A stretch of DNA of 64,000 nucleotides, taken from positions 186,001-250,000 of the forward strand of contig JANUBW010000012.1 of the NCBI GenBank assembly GCA_024809215.1, given 5' to 3'. This DNA comes from Niastella sp. OAS944. GTDB taxonomy: Bacteria > Bacteroidota > Bacteroidia > Chitinophagales > Chitinophagaceae. The notes beneath the pieces are model-generated. The model was given only the letters and a program-made list of their open reading frames with translations, was not told the DNA's origin and ran no database searches. The position numbers and the translations under genes are program-made. This document shows, piece after piece, positions 20,285 to 30,454 of the stretch. Each line of letters begins with the position of its first letter. Position 1 is the stretch's first letter.

Positions 20285-22237
20285 TTATTGATATTGCGGG
20301 TTTTGATATGCTTTTTTCTGATCGTCGGTCATATCCATTGCCTGTATCTGTCCGCTTGGAATTGGGCGCAGATAGAGGTATGGTTGAATTGTGCGTGTAT
20401 ATGTAACAGGTGTATGGTCGCCTTTTGCGGTACCGCAAATTTTGAAAGAGCCGGCCAGTTCAGCCCATTTTTGGGTGCGTACCAGATCTAACCATCGGTA
20501 ACCTTCGCCAAAATACTCGCGTGAACGTTCTGCCAGTATATAATAAATGTCTATAGTAGCCGGTGTAGCTGCTATCATAGCGGCACTATTGTCCTGCACT
20601 TTAGCCACATTGCCATTGTTATCCCAGCTCCATTTACCGGCGCGGGCGCGAATTACATTTATCAATTCCTTTGCGTTCTTTCCGGGTTTTGGTGTTGCTC
20701 CCATCACGGCTGCCTCTGCTGCTACAAAGTATAATTCAGAAAACTTAGCAATGTTGTAAGGGCGGGTAGAGCCTGCGTTTGGTTGTCCCAGACCACCGGC
20801 ATTGTCGGTACGGTAGGGTCCCATTTTCCAAAGCCCCGGATATACTATTCTGCTTATACCATTTGGGGAAATCACAAAATCGGGTCTTCCCGGTAAAACG
20901 CCTGCGCCGATATTGCTTTTATAAGTCGTATTGCTGTAATCAATAGGAGTTGCCGGTTCATCGTTCAGGAAGGTGAGAACCGCATCCGTTGGTTTAACCT
21001 GCATAAAGTTTGCATTATAGTAGGCTGCCGTAGCGTCACCTGCTTTGTTCCAGTTACCGCGGTAAACGGTAGTAAAAGTGCCGTCGTAACGCGAATCGTT
21101 GGTTTTGTCGGCAAAGGTGTTTTTAATTACATCAATCGGCGGGCACATACGGGTCCATGGGCGACCCAGGTGTTGCTCCGCTTCGCGGATAACCGTGTTT
21201 TTAGATGTCCATGGTGCTGAAGGGGAAGCGCTGCTTTGGATCTCGGTATAATTCCAGGTCATCATCCAACCGGCAAAATTATCGGGCGCGCCGCCGCTGC
21301 CATTCGTAAGACTGCCTGCATTATAAAACTCACTTTTCTCAGTATGGTCTGCATATAACATTATTTCAGGGTTACGGTCTTTGATGCCTACATGTATATC
21401 ATAGAATGTGGGCTGTAATGCAAAGGGGCCGGGGTTCTCTATGGCCGTTGTGGCTATATCATATGCCTGCTGAAAGTACCACTGCGCATTGTGCCCGTCG
21501 GGGTCAGTGCGCGGCGTTTCGGGATAAGTAGGAATATTACCGGGATTTTGAAGCCACCAGCCATATGTTAGGTAAGCCTTGGCCAGGTATAAACGGGCCA
21601 AAGTTTTTGTAACAGCACCGGTAATACGCGGTGTTGCCGGCAAATCGTTTACCGCTGTGAGCAGGTCGGGGAAAATGGCTTTCGTATATACTTCCGGTAC
21701 AGTATTACGGGTAGATATTCTTATGCTTGAGGTATTGAACTTCAGTTCTCCTGAACCAAGGTCTAACGGAACACCGCCAAATGTTTGTACAAGCAGAAAA
21801 TAATCGAATGCACGGAAAAATTTGGCTTCGGCGCTTTGGGCTGCCGAAAGGCCTACAATACTGGCATTTTCAATAATACCATTGGCAGTGTTGATATTGG
21901 AGAATGCAGTTCCCCAAATAACATCTGAACGGCTGGTTGAGGGGGTCAATTGCCCAACTCCCGAAAGATCATGGTCCTTGAAGTTTCCATCGGCCTGCTG
22001 CCCCCATGTTGCTTCATCAGTGCCTGTTTCGGAAGCGTTATAATAATAAGCCTGGCCGTAAATATAGCGCAGGTGGGCATATAGTGATGTTATTCCTCCC
22101 TGGATACCTTTTTCGGTTTTAAAAAATTCAGGCGTGTAAATACTGCGGGGTTCTTCTTTTAGTATTTTGGAACAACCTGCTGCCAATACCAGGACCAGCG
22201 CTGATCCTATAAAAACGTTTATTTGTATGCGTTTCAT
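20285..22237 (-). CDS. SusD/RagB-family surface glycan-binding lipoprotein
   Basis: This 650-aa protein has a lipoprotein signal (LVLAAGC, Cys22) and the SusD layout. TPR-like helices in the first half (KFFRAFDYFLLVQTFGG, LARLYLAKAYLTYG) are followed by the C-terminal SusD block (IAKFSELYFVAAEAAV, ERSREYFGEGYRWLDLVRT). SusD proteins cap the SusC barrel and bind the glycan at the surface. It follows its SusC partner by 12 bp and is followed by a strong terminator. With GH10 and GH30 enzymes nearby, xylan oligosaccharides are the likely ligand. Confidence 0.95.
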   Translation of the reverse strand: MKRIQINVFIGSALVLVLAAGCSKILKEEPRSIYTPEFFKTEKGIQGGITSLYAHLRYIYGQAYYYNASETGTDEATWGQQADGNFKDHDLSGVGQLTPSTSRSDVIWGTAFSNINTANGIIENASIVGLSAAQSAEAKFFRAFDYFLLVQTFGGVPLDLGSGELKFNTSSIRISTRNTVPEVYTKAIFPDLLTAVNDLPATPRITGAVTKTLARLYLAKAYLTYGWWLQNPGNIPTYPETPRTDPDGHNAQWYFQQAYDIATTAIENPGPFALQPTFYDIHVGIKDRNPEIMLYADHTEKSEFYNAGSLTNGSGGAPDNFAGWMMTWNYTEIQSSASPSAPWTSKNTVIREAEQHLGRPWTRMCPPIDVIKNTFADKTNDSRYDGTFTTVYRGNWNKAGDATAAYYNANFMQVKPTDAVLTFLNDEPATPIDYSNTTYKSNIGAGVLPGRPDFVISPNGISRIVYPGLWKMGPYRTDNAGGLGQPNAGSTRPYNIAKFSELYFVAAEAAVMGATPKPGKNAKELINVIRARAGKWSWDNNGNVAKVQDNSAAMIAATPATIDIYYILAERSREYFGEGYRWLDLVRTQKWAELAGSFKICGTAKGDHTPVTYTRTIQPYLYLRPIPSGQIQAMDMTDDQKKAYQNPQYQ

Positions 22238-22249
22238 GTTAACCGGAAT

Positions 22250-25200
22250 TTAAAATGACATATTAACGCCCAACACATAATTGCGGGTAGAAGGCGTGTT
22301 AAAACCTACAGTGAGAATGCGTTTCTGAAAACCGCCTGTTGCAACATTTTCATTGCCGTATGAATTGGTTTCAGGGTCCATGCCCGATTCCTTATGGAAC
22401 GGCGAAAACATTACAAACGGATTTTGAACAGTAAAGTACATGCGCATTTTTATACCTGAGGACCTCATCAGTCTTTCATTGAAATTATAACCCAGCGAAA
22501 TGGTGCGGATCTTCACGTAAGAAGCATCAAAATAACCCAGGGTACTTGCATATTTAGGATTGTCGCCACTAAGAGGGCCGGCGGGGTTGGGATACTTTGC
22601 GCCTGTATTATCTGGCGTCCAGTAATCCACTTTAATATTGCCCCTGCGACCGGTCATCATGTTCAAATAGCCGGCTGGGCCGTACAATGTGCTTACCAAT
22701 ACGCCACCACTTTTGAAGATGCCCACAACACCCAGGTCGAATCCTTTATAAGATACCCTTGTGTTAAAGCCACCCTGAAAATCGGGATCTACATCAATAA
22801 CCTGCCTGTCCTTGTCGCCAATGGCGCGAGCCGGCGTGCCGTCGGGGTTATATTCGCCGGAGTATTTCACTTTTATCATGCCTACCTTGCCTGCCGGACC
22901 TTCCAGAATATTCAGGTGTTGATCTTTGTCCTGCCATAATCCAACTTTTTCAAAATCAAAAATAGCATCGATGTTGTGACCTACAAACCAGGCATTGCCC
23001 TCGTCCTTTTGTGTACCCGATGCAAGGGCTACCAGCTTGTTGCGATTAGCATAAAAGTTTACGCCTGCATCCCAGTTCCAGCCGTTATGATCTTTAAGTA
23101 TGCTTCCGTTAAGTGTCAGTTCAATCCCTTTATTCTGAGTTTCCCCAATGTTTGAAGTAATGCTGCTCACGCCCGATGTAGCAGGCAGGCTCAGGGGCAG
23201 TAGAATATCTTTGGTGTTCGTTATATAATATTCAACGGTACCCGACAGGCGATTGTTCAACAGCGAGAAGTCGAGACCATAGTTCCAGGTAACCGAATAC
23301 TCCCAGCCCAAATTGGCATTGGGTAACTGGCTCACATAAGACCCTACTGCGTAATTGTCGCCAAAGTTGTAAGGCCGCACAGCTAACCGCCCCAGCGTAG
23401 CGTAAGGCGCAACTGCCTGGTTAGAGGTTTGACCATAACCTACACGCAATTTTAGTGCATTGATAGGGGTAACCGGCTGCATGAAAGACTCATTCGCTAT
23501 ATTCCAACCTACAGAGATGGCAGGATAAGTATGCCATTGATGGCCTGGAGCAAGCCTTGAAGAAGCATCAGAACGCAATGTAGCCGACAACATATAGCGG
23601 TTATCGTACGTATACATTGCACGGCCCATCCACGACATAAGTCCCGTTAACTGATAATCCTGGTTGTTGGGGTCGATGGTTTTTTCGCCAACAGCCTGGC
23701 CCAGGTTATAGAACTGAAATGCATCTGCAGGAATGTCCTTCGCCGCCATAGATGACCTGGTATACCTGTTTTGCTCGGCAGAGTACAGGGCTACTACATT
23801 CAGGGTATGCTTGTGGGCAAAAGTGCGGTCATAATTGAGTAGGTTCTCAACTACCCAGTGATACGTATGCGAATTACCAACACCCGCTGTGGAAACGGTT
23901 AACGGATTACTGCTGCCGATGCCCTGGCCTGTGTAGTTACCATCGTTGGTTTGAATGAAATCGAGACCCAGGTTGGTACGGTACTTCAAACCTTCAACCC
24001 AGGGAATTTTTACTTCGCCATACACTGAATTATAAGTAGCGAATCCGCGGGTTTCGTTTAACCATTGTTTTTTGTATTTGTCTACTACGCTTTCTGTAAG
24101 CACCCACTGCTCATCTAACGGCATCTTTATTGTTCTTTTCAGTGTACCGTCGGCATTATAAGGGTTTGCAAGAGGCGACATGCTTAATACTCCGTATAAC
24201 CCTATCTGGTTGCCCTGGGTAAGATTGTAATTATTGTTTGTAGTAAAACCGATACGCACATATTTACCTACCTCCTGGTCAAGTGATCCGCGCATGGAAT
24301 AACGTTTGTATTGCTGCGTGGGAATTACTGCCTGGTTTTGATAGTAACCTACACCGAAGTTGTAACTACCCTTTTCAGCCCCGCCTGAGATATTAAGATC
24401 GTGGCTTGTAACGGCCCCGTCTTTGTAAAACATGTCCTGCCAATCGGTATTGGTGCTGTCATTTTCATCACCACCCGGCTGGGTAGTATACCTGCCCGAT
24501 GCTTTGCGAAGTGCAGCGAATTCGGCGCCGTTCATCATAGGCACTCTGGCAAATAATTTCTGCACGCCGTAATAGCCGTTGTATGATATTCTTGGTTTTC
24601 CACCTTTTTGTCCTCTGTTGGTGGTTATTAAAATAACGCCATTAGCGCCACGCGAGCCGTAAATAGCAGTGGCCGAGGCATCTTTCAGCACTTCAACACT
24701 TTTTATATCGTTCGGGTTTATATCGCCGATGTTCCCGGGAAAGGGAATTCCATCAAGTACTATCAACGGGTCATTTCTGTACAGGTCGTTATCGGTAGTA
24801 AGTGAGCGCGTACCCCTGATACGGATCTGCATGGCAGCGCCGGGTTTAGAAGAAGTTTGCGCCATTTCCACGCCTGGTAAACGGCCCTGCAAAGCCTGTG
24901 AGATATTAGGCGCCGGTACCTCCCGCATTTTATCACCATTTATTGAAGCTACCGATCCTGTTACAGCTTCTTTCCGCTGGGTGCCGTACCCTACCACTAT
25001 TACCTCACCTTCCAACTTCGCCAGTGGCAGCAACTTCACCTCTATGGTTTCCCTGTTATTAACAGCTATCTCCTGCCGCTCAAAGTTTACCGAAGTAATA
25101 ACGAGAATGCCGTTTGATGGCACAGTGATGGAAAAATGCCCCTTTTCATCGGCATTTGCACCAACACTCGAACCTTTAAGAGAAATGGTAGCACCGGGTA

Positions 25201-25369
25201 TAGGTTTTCCCAATTCATCCAGAACACTGCCCTGCACGCGCACATTGTTTTGCGCCAAAACAGGTAAAGAAAAGAGTAATGCAAAAAAGGTTGAAAGCAG
25301 GAACCGGTTTCGTGCCGGATGGCCCTTCAGCCTGTAATTGGCTGTAATCGTTTTTAATAAAGCATTCAT
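22250..25369 (-). CDS. SusC-like TonB-dependent receptor
   Basis: The full-length 1039-aa receptor has a long signal region (cleavage near LPVLAQN, about residue 40), a carboxypeptidase-regulatory-like domain (about 43-120), plug with VVGYGTQRKEAVTGSVAS and VLKDASATAIYGSRGANGV, and a C-terminal beta-barrel ending in an aromatic strand (YVLGVNMSF). It forms the transport pair with the SusD gene 12 bp downstream. It is divergent from the LacI-GH10 operon, sharing a 369-bp regulatory region. The substrate is probably xylo-oligosaccharides, from context. Confidence 0.96.
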   Translation of the reverse strand: MNALLKTITANYRLKGHPARNRFLLSTFFALLFSLPVLAQNNVRVQGSVLDELGKPIPGATISLKGSSVGANADEKGHFSITVPSNGILVITSVNFERQEIAVNNRETIEVKLLPLAKLEGEVIVVGYGTQRKEAVTGSVASINGDKMREVPAPNISQALQGRLPGVEMAQTSSKPGAAMQIRIRGTRSLTTDNDLYRNDPLIVLDGIPFPGNIGDINPNDIKSVEVLKDASATAIYGSRGANGVILITTNRGQKGGKPRISYNGYYGVQKLFARVPMMNGAEFAALRKASGRYTTQPGGDENDSTNTDWQDMFYKDGAVTSHDLNISGGAEKGSYNFGVGYYQNQAVIPTQQYKRYSMRGSLDQEVGKYVRIGFTTNNNYNLTQGNQIGLYGVLSMSPLANPYNADGTLKRTIKMPLDEQWVLTESVVDKYKKQWLNETRGFATYNSVYGEVKIPWVEGLKYRTNLGLDFIQTNDGNYTGQGIGSSNPLTVSTAGVGNSHTYHWVVENLLNYDRTFAHKHTLNVVALYSAEQNRYTRSSMAAKDIPADAFQFYNLGQAVGEKTIDPNNQDYQLTGLMSWMGRAMYTYDNRYMLSATLRSDASSRLAPGHQWHTYPAISVGWNIANESFMQPVTPINALKLRVGYGQTSNQAVAPYATLGRLAVRPYNFGDNYAVGSYVSQLPNANLGWEYSVTWNYGLDFSLLNNRLSGTVEYYITNTKDILLPLSLPATSGVSSITSNIGETQNKGIELTLNGSILKDHNGWNWDAGVNFYANRNKLVALASGTQKDEGNAWFVGHNIDAIFDFEKVGLWQDKDQHLNILEGPAGKVGMIKVKYSGEYNPDGTPARAIGDKDRQVIDVDPDFQGGFNTRVSYKGFDLGVVGIFKSGGVLVSTLYGPAGYLNMMTGRRGNIKVDYWTPDNTGAKYPNPAGPLSGDNPKYASTLGYFDASYVKIRTISLGYNFNERLMRSSGIKMRMYFTVQNPFVMFSPFHKESGMDPETNSYGNENVATGGFQKRILTVGFNTPSTRNYVLGVNMSF

Positions 25370-25581
25370 AAAAGCAGTTTTAAGTAATGATACCGCATTG
25401 TTTTTTCTGCCAGCCGTGGGTAAAGGTTCACTTCAGTTTGTAACAACTAAATAAAATGTGTAAATGACTTTTTATAGCCTTTGTAAATGAAAGGCGATCA
25501 AAGGCGAGACGGTTGATATACAATAAATCGGCAAGCATGATAAACAATTGGCAGTTCGAATGTAGGTCTTTTTTTAAAATA

Positions 25582-25597
25582 TTGCAACCGATTGCAT
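25582..25597. promoter_or_regulatory. Candidate LacI-family operator (cre-like), site 1
   Basis: TTGCAACCGATTGCAT is a near palindrome matching the perfect site ATGCAATCGATTGCAT at 34716 in 14 of 16 positions. It lies 142 bp before the LacI start codon, in the divergent SusC/LacI region. The central CG and flanking TGCAA/TTGCA fit operators of LacI/CcpA-type regulators. Confidence 0.6.
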
Positions 25598-25711
25598 ATT
25601 TTTTATAATTTTTGTTGCATTACCTGCAGCACACCACTTCCCTTCATATATATATATATATTGCCCGTTTATAAAAGAAAATTTGGTTGTACTATTTTTT
25701 TTACGATTTTT

Positions 25712-25727
25712 ATGCAAGCGATTGCAT
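25712..25727. promoter_or_regulatory. Candidate LacI-family operator (cre-like), site 2
   Basis: ATGCAAGCGATTGCAT is palindromic except for one base pair and matches the perfect site at 34716 in 15 of 16 positions. It ends 11 bp before the LacI start codon, so a bound repressor would block transcription of lacI and the xylanase operon behind it. Site 1 is 130 bp upstream, allowing looping. Confidence 0.68.
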
Positions 25728-25738
25728 TGATACAACTT

Positions 25739-26785
25739 ATGCTCAATAAAGAAGTCACGATATACGATATTGCCGAAAGACTAAACCTTTCTCCTGCAAC
25801 TATAAGCCGGGCCCTGAATGACGACCCTGTTGTAAAAAAGAAAACCCGCAAGGTTATTCTGGAAGCCGCAAAAGAGCTTGGCTATCGCAAAAACACTTTT
25901 GCGCGCAACCTCAGGAACCAGCGTACCAATACCATAGGCGTGCTGGTGCATGAATTGAAAAGTAACTTCATCACTTCTGTACTGGCAGGTATTGAGAAAG
26001 TGACCACAGAAGCGGGTTACGACCTCATCATTGCCCATTCTTCGGAAAGTTTTGAAAAGGAAGCAGCCAATGCACTGAACTTATTTCATAAAAGGGTTGA
26101 CGGGCTCATTGCATCGCTTGCATCGAACACCGAAAACCTCGACCATTTCACGCCATTTGAAGAAAAGAACATACCAGTTGTTTTTTTCGACCGCGTAGAG
26201 GAAAATTCAAACAGCACCAAAGTCATCATAGATAATTACACCTGCGGTTACCGGGCCACACAACACCTTATTGAACAGGGGTGCAAACGAATTGTACTGG
26301 TAACAGCCGATCTAAGGCGCAATGTATATGGCCAAAGGCACCAGGGTTATGCCGACGCTCTGGCAGCCGCCGGCATTGCCTATGATGAAAGCCTGGTATT
26401 GATAAAGGATCTGAGCGAACAATGCGGCGTAGAGGCGGCACTGGAGATCATTGGCATGAATAAAAGGCCCGATGGCGCCTTTATTACTAACGATTTTTCA
26501 GCTGCGGTTTGCATGCAAACCTTAAAAGAGCATGGCCTTCGCATTCCACACGACATTGCCGTTGTTGGGTTCAACGACGATGCCATCAGCAAGATCATTG
26601 AACCGCAACTTACCACCATCAGGTACCCGGGTACAGAAATAGGCGAACTGGCCGCGTTAAACCTCATCAATCACCTGCAGGGGATAGCTAATCTGCATCA
26701 CACAAAAACGGTTATTGTACGGTCGGACCTCGTTATCAGACAATCTTCATTAAGAAAAAACTTAAATGGCCCAACTCATCTATGA
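25739..26785 (+). CDS. LacI-family transcriptional regulator of the xylanase operon
   Basis: The 348-aa protein starts at ATG 25739, which puts the HTH (VTIYDIAERLNLSPATISRALN) at the N-terminus as in all LacI proteins; earlier starts in the open frame add unrelated residues. A hinge helix (FARNLRNQRT) and a periplasmic-binding-protein-like sugar domain (about 60-345) follow. The stop overlaps the GH10 start by 4 bp (ATGA), so the two are translationally coupled. Two operator-like palindromes upstream suggest autoregulation. The inducer is probably xylose or a xylo-oligosaccharide, by context. Confidence 0.92.
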   Translation: MLNKEVTIYDIAERLNLSPATISRALNDDPVVKKKTRKVILEAAKELGYRKNTFARNLRNQRTNTIGVLVHELKSNFITSVLAGIEKVTTEAGYDLIIAHSSESFEKEAANALNLFHKRVDGLIASLASNTENLDHFTPFEEKNIPVVFFDRVEENSNSTKVIIDNYTCGYRATQHLIEQGCKRIVLVTADLRRNVYGQRHQGYADALAAAGIAYDESLVLIKDLSEQCGVEAALEIIGMNKRPDGAFITNDFSAAVCMQTLKEHGLRIPHDIAVVGFNDDAISKIIEPQLTTIRYPGTEIGELAALNLINHLQGIANLHHTKTVIVRSDLVIRQSSLRKNLNGPTHL

Positions 26786-27903
26786 TCAAAATATTTATAT
26801 CCTTCGCAACCATTACAACCACCTGCTTTTTTGCGCCCATACAAATACAGGCGCAAATACAGGATCAGCAGCCGATCCCTTCATTGAAAGAAACCTTTAA
26901 AAATGAATTCCTGATCGGAACCGCATTAAATACTTCGCAGATCCTGGAAAAGGATGTAACTGCAAACAAACTAATAACACAGCAGTTCAATGCAGCTACT
27001 CCCGAAAATATCATGAAGGCTGAGATCATACACCCCACGTGGAACCAGTTTGATTTTACCCTGGCCGATAAACTGGTTGAATATGGAAGAAAGAACAATA
27101 TCAAAATAAATGGCCACACCCTTATCTGGCATAGCCAGTTGCCGCGCTTTGTACGGCAAATAAAAAGCCCCGATTCACTCGCACAATTCTTCGCTGATCA
27201 TATCACCACCATTGCCAGCCATTATGATGGCAAGGTGCTTTCATGGGACGTTGTAAATGAGGCGCTGGAAGAAAATGGTTCCTTACGCAAATCGATATTC
27301 CTGCAGCAACTAGGTGAAGGTTATATTGTAGAAGCATTCAGGCTCGCGCAAAAAGCAGCGCCCCATACAGAACTGTATTACAATGACTACAATATTGAGC
27401 AACCGAAGAAAAGGGCCGGCGCAATAGAAATAATAAAAAAGATAAAAGCAGCAGGTGTACGTATTGACGGGGTAGGTATCCAGGGGCATTGGCGCGCGTC
27501 AAAGATCCCCCTGGCCGAAATAGAACAAAGCATTCTCGACTTCTCGGCCCTTGGGGTGAAAGTGATGTTCACAGAACTGGACCTCAGTGTGCTGCCCAAT
27601 CCATGGGACAGCGACAATGCCGACGTAAGCGCCACAGCGGGCAACAGTAAGGGCAAAGACCCTTACCCCAATGGCTTGCCCGACTCCATGCAAACCATAC
27701 TGGCAAAAGGTTATGAAGATCTGTTCAGGCTGTTCCTGAAACACAAAGACAAGATCAGCCGCATTACATTCTGGGGAGTAAATGATGGCCAGTCTTGGCT
27801 AAACAACTTTCCAATTCGCGGAAGGACCAACTACCCTACCCTGTTTGACAGGACCTATACAGCCAAGCCGGCCTTTTATGCTGTTATTGCAACGAAGAAA
27901 TAG
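26782..27903 (+). CDS. GH10 endo-1,4-beta-xylanase
   Basis: The 373-aa protein has a signal peptide (cleavage near IQIQAQ) and a complete GH10 barrel. The acid/base is Glu160 in WDVVNEALEE and the nucleophile is Glu265 in MFTELDLSV; GHTLIWHSQLP is another GH10 block. No binding module or sorting domain follows. GH10 enzymes cut the xylan backbone to short, often substituted xylo-oligosaccharides. It is the second gene of the LacI operon, followed 41 bp later by a sugar symporter. Confidence 0.96.
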   Translation: MIKIFISFATITTTCFFAPIQIQAQIQDQQPIPSLKETFKNEFLIGTALNTSQILEKDVTANKLITQQFNAATPENIMKAEIIHPTWNQFDFTLADKLVEYGRKNNIKINGHTLIWHSQLPRFVRQIKSPDSLAQFFADHITTIASHYDGKVLSWDVVNEALEENGSLRKSIFLQQLGEGYIVEAFRLAQKAAPHTELYYNDYNIEQPKKRAGAIEIIKKIKAAGVRIDGVGIQGHWRASKIPLAEIEQSILDFSALGVKVMFTELDLSVLPNPWDSDNADVSATAGNSKGKDPYPNGLPDSMQTILAKGYEDLFRLFLKHKDKISRITFWGVNDGQSWLNNFPIRGRTNYPTLFDRTYTAKPAFYAVIATKK

Positions 27904-27944
27904 TTTACTGCATAATGATTTACTGATCATAATTCATAACATCA

Positions 27945-29420
27945 ATGAACACCAGCCCGGGAAAATTATCTGTAGTTGAAAAGATCGGCTACAGCCTTGG
28001 TGATTTGGCCGCTAACCTCATTTTTCAGACGTTAATGGCATTTCTCGCCTTTTTTTATACTGATATTTATAAAATACCTGCCTCGGCCGCTAGCCTGGTC
28101 ATGCTTACCGGCGGTATTTTAGGCGCCTGTTTCAATCTGGTAATGGGCGCCATTGCCGACAGAACCAATACCAGGTGGGGTAAATTCCGTCCATGGGTTT
28201 TGTGGACAGCCCTTCCTTTCGGCATCATTTCACTCCTTGCATTTTCTACGCCCGATTTTGGCGAAAGCGGTAAAGTGCTTTATGCCTTCCTTACTTATTT
28301 TCTGCTGGTTATTGTATACTCCGCCAATAACCTTCCTTACTCTGCACTTAGCGGTGTGCTTACAGGTGACATGAAAGAAAGGAACAGTTTATCTTCCTAC
28401 CGCTTTGTTGCCGTAATGGTAGCGCAGTTTATCATTCAGGTATTCCTGTTACCACTGGCGCTTTCACTGGGTAATGGTAATAAAGCAAAGGGATTTGAAG
28501 AAGTAATGCTCATTTTCGCCGGCACAGGTATAATCTGTTTTTTGATCACTTTCCTTACTACCAAAGAACGGATTGTACCACCCAAAGAACAAAAAACCGC
28601 AGTAGCGCAGGACCTGAAAGACCTGGCAAACAACAGGCCCTGGATCATTATGCTTATCGTTACTGTACTTGTATTTATTACGCTTGCCCTGAAAGGCGGC
28701 ATGAACATCTACTACTATAAATATTATCTTACAAATAGCAGCCAGACCGAATTCCTTAACAGCGTTGGGTTTAATAACATCATTCAGGCGCTTGGTAATA
28801 TTTTTGGCGCTGACTCCTTCTCTGCATTCAGCCAGCCAGACAGCGCACCTTATGCAGCCGCCAGCTTTGCAAATGCTTTTAGTACCATAGCCATGATCGT
28901 TGGAATATTCTTTACCAAACCCCTTGCCGACCGGTTTGGAAAACGAAATGTATTTGGCCTGTTTGTTACCATATCAGCCATTTGCCTCATAGCTATATGC
29001 TTTTACAATAACAGTGCTGTTTGGCCTGTTTTTATTACCCAGGTGCTCCATGGTTTCTTTTATGGAATAACGATCCCATTGTTGTGGGCAATGATAGCAG
29101 ACGTAGCGGATTACAGCGAATGGAAGAACAACAGGAGGGCTACGGCCATTATTTTTTCTGCCATGATCTTTGGCCTGAAGTTGGGACTGAGTATCGGGGG
29201 CGCATTATCGGCCTGGCTTCTCAGTCGTTTCGGTTACCAGGCAGATGCCGTGGCGCAAACCACTGCCGCTACAGATGGCATTAAATTACTGATAAGCCTT
29301 ATACCAGGGTTAATATTCATTGCAGGCGCCTGTTTGCTATTTGGTTATTCAATTAACAAAAAAGCCGAACTGGAAATTGAAAAAGCATTGAAGGAAAAGA
29401 GGAAACCACTTGTATCATAA
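27945..29420 (+). CDS. GPH-family sugar:cation symporter (xyloside transporter type)
   Basis: This 491-aa inner-membrane protein has about 12 hydrophobic segments and the glycoside-pentoside-hexuronide family marks: EKIGYSLGDLAANL at the start, DRTNTRWGKFRPW after helix 2, and DVADYSEWKNNRRATA in the second half. GPH members import xylosides, melibiose or glucuronides with protons or sodium. Between a GH10 xylanase and a cytoplasmic GH43, import of xylobiose or xylotriose is the likely role. The gene starts 41 bp after the xylanase and ends 12 bp before the GH43. Confidence 0.93.
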   Translation: MNTSPGKLSVVEKIGYSLGDLAANLIFQTLMAFLAFFYTDIYKIPASAASLVMLTGGILGACFNLVMGAIADRTNTRWGKFRPWVLWTALPFGIISLLAFSTPDFGESGKVLYAFLTYFLLVIVYSANNLPYSALSGVLTGDMKERNSLSSYRFVAVMVAQFIIQVFLLPLALSLGNGNKAKGFEEVMLIFAGTGIICFLITFLTTKERIVPPKEQKTAVAQDLKDLANNRPWIIMLIVTVLVFITLALKGGMNIYYYKYYLTNSSQTEFLNSVGFNNIIQALGNIFGADSFSAFSQPDSAPYAAASFANAFSTIAMIVGIFFTKPLADRFGKRNVFGLFVTISAICLIAICFYNNSAVWPVFITQVLHGFFYGITIPLLWAMIADVADYSEWKNNRRATAIIFSAMIFGLKLGLSIGGALSAWLLSRFGYQADAVAQTTAATDGIKLLISLIPGLIFIAGACLLFGYSINKKAELEIEKALKEKRKPLVS

Positions 29421-29432
29421 AAAAACTTTTGT

Positions 29433-30452
29433 ATGCCGGAAGATAATATTGCACATATAGATTTTGAACAACTCAACCAGCAGGCCATCTCGCAACCACT
29501 GGTAAAACATATGTATACCGCCGATCCTTCTGCACATGTATTTAATGGCAGAATATACATTTACCCTTCGCATGATATTGATGCAGGCATTCCATTCGAT
29601 GACCTGGGCAGCCATTTCGCTATGGAAGATTATCATGTACTATCTATAGATAAAACGGGCGCTAACATCACAGATCATGGTATTGCCCTGCATGTTAAAG
29701 ATGTGCCCTGGGCCCACCGGCAAATGTGGGCGCCCGATGCAGCTTATAAAAATGGAAAGTATTATTTATACTTCCCTGCAAAACGCGCCGATGGCATCTT
29801 CCAGATAGGCGTAGCAGTTTCATCGTCACCTGAGGGCCCGTTTTTAGCCGAGCCCGAAGCAATACATGGCAGTTATTCTATTGACCCCGCCGTTTTTTGC
29901 GATGACGATGGTAAACATTATATGTACTTCGGTGGACTATGGGGCGGTCAGTTGCAATCGTACAGAAACAACAAATACAATGTTGAATTGGGAGAACCGC
30001 AGCCTGGGGAACCCGCTTTAGGCCCTCGTATTGCTTTGCTGACAGAAGACATGAAACAATTTGCAGAATCACCCAGAGAAATTCTCATTCTTGATGAATT
30101 TGGCAAACCCTTACCGGCCGGCGACAACAACAGAAGATTCTTTGAAGCTTCCTGGATGCACAAATACAATGGCAAATACTATTTCTCCTATTCTACCGGC
30201 GATACACATTTCATTTGTTATGCCATGGGCGATAACCCTTATGGACCGTTTACCTATAAAGGCATTGTATTACTTCCGGTGGTAGGCTGGACGAACCATC
30301 ATTCCATTGTTGAAACAGATGGCAGGTGGTTCCTGTTTTATCACGACTCCAGTTTATCGCGCGGGGTTACACATCTAAGATGCGTAAAGATGACAGAGTT
30401 ATTCTATAACGAAGATGGTACTATCCAAACCGTTAATCCATACAAAGGCTAA
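29433..30452 (+). CDS. Cytoplasmic GH43 glycosidase (probable beta-xylosidase)
   Basis: The 339-aa protein has no signal peptide, unlike the other GH43 proteins in the window. Its catalytic residues are Asp31 (TADPSAHVF), Asp151 (SIDPAVF) and Glu238 (RRFFEASW). The propeller fills the whole protein; there is no extra C-terminal domain. Coupling to the GPH symporter (12 bp upstream) indicates that it hydrolyses imported xylo-oligosaccharides to xylose in the cytosol. An arabinofuranosidase role is possible but less likely. Confidence 0.92.
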   Translation: MPEDNIAHIDFEQLNQQAISQPLVKHMYTADPSAHVFNGRIYIYPSHDIDAGIPFDDLGSHFAMEDYHVLSIDKTGANITDHGIALHVKDVPWAHRQMWAPDAAYKNGKYYLYFPAKRADGIFQIGVAVSSSPEGPFLAEPEAIHGSYSIDPAVFCDDDGKHYMYFGGLWGGQLQSYRNNKYNVELGEPQPGEPALGPRIALLTEDMKQFAESPREILILDEFGKPLPAGDNNRRFFEASWMHKYNGKYYFSYSTGDTHFICYAMGDNPYGPFTYKGIVLLPVVGWTNHHSIVETDGRWFLFYHDSSLSRGVTHLRCVKMTELFYNEDGTIQTVNPYKG

Positions 30453-30454
30453 CC

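Larger units (their letters stand above)
25370..25738. other. Divergent regulatory region between SusC and LacI
   Basis: This 369-bp AT-rich spacer separates the SusC and LacI starts. It carries two cre-like palindromes (25582-25597 and 25712-25727) near the LacI side and a short TA repeat around 25648-25661. The reading frame of LacI is open upstream into this region, but the translated part has no family similarity, so it is treated as non-coding. No hairpin terminator is seen. Confidence 0.6.

Noticed and set aside
24669-25337. 222-aa plus-strand ORF
   Set aside because: It lies fully antisense to the SusC gene at 22250-25369, whose signal peptide and plug domain are clear; the antisense product resembles no family.
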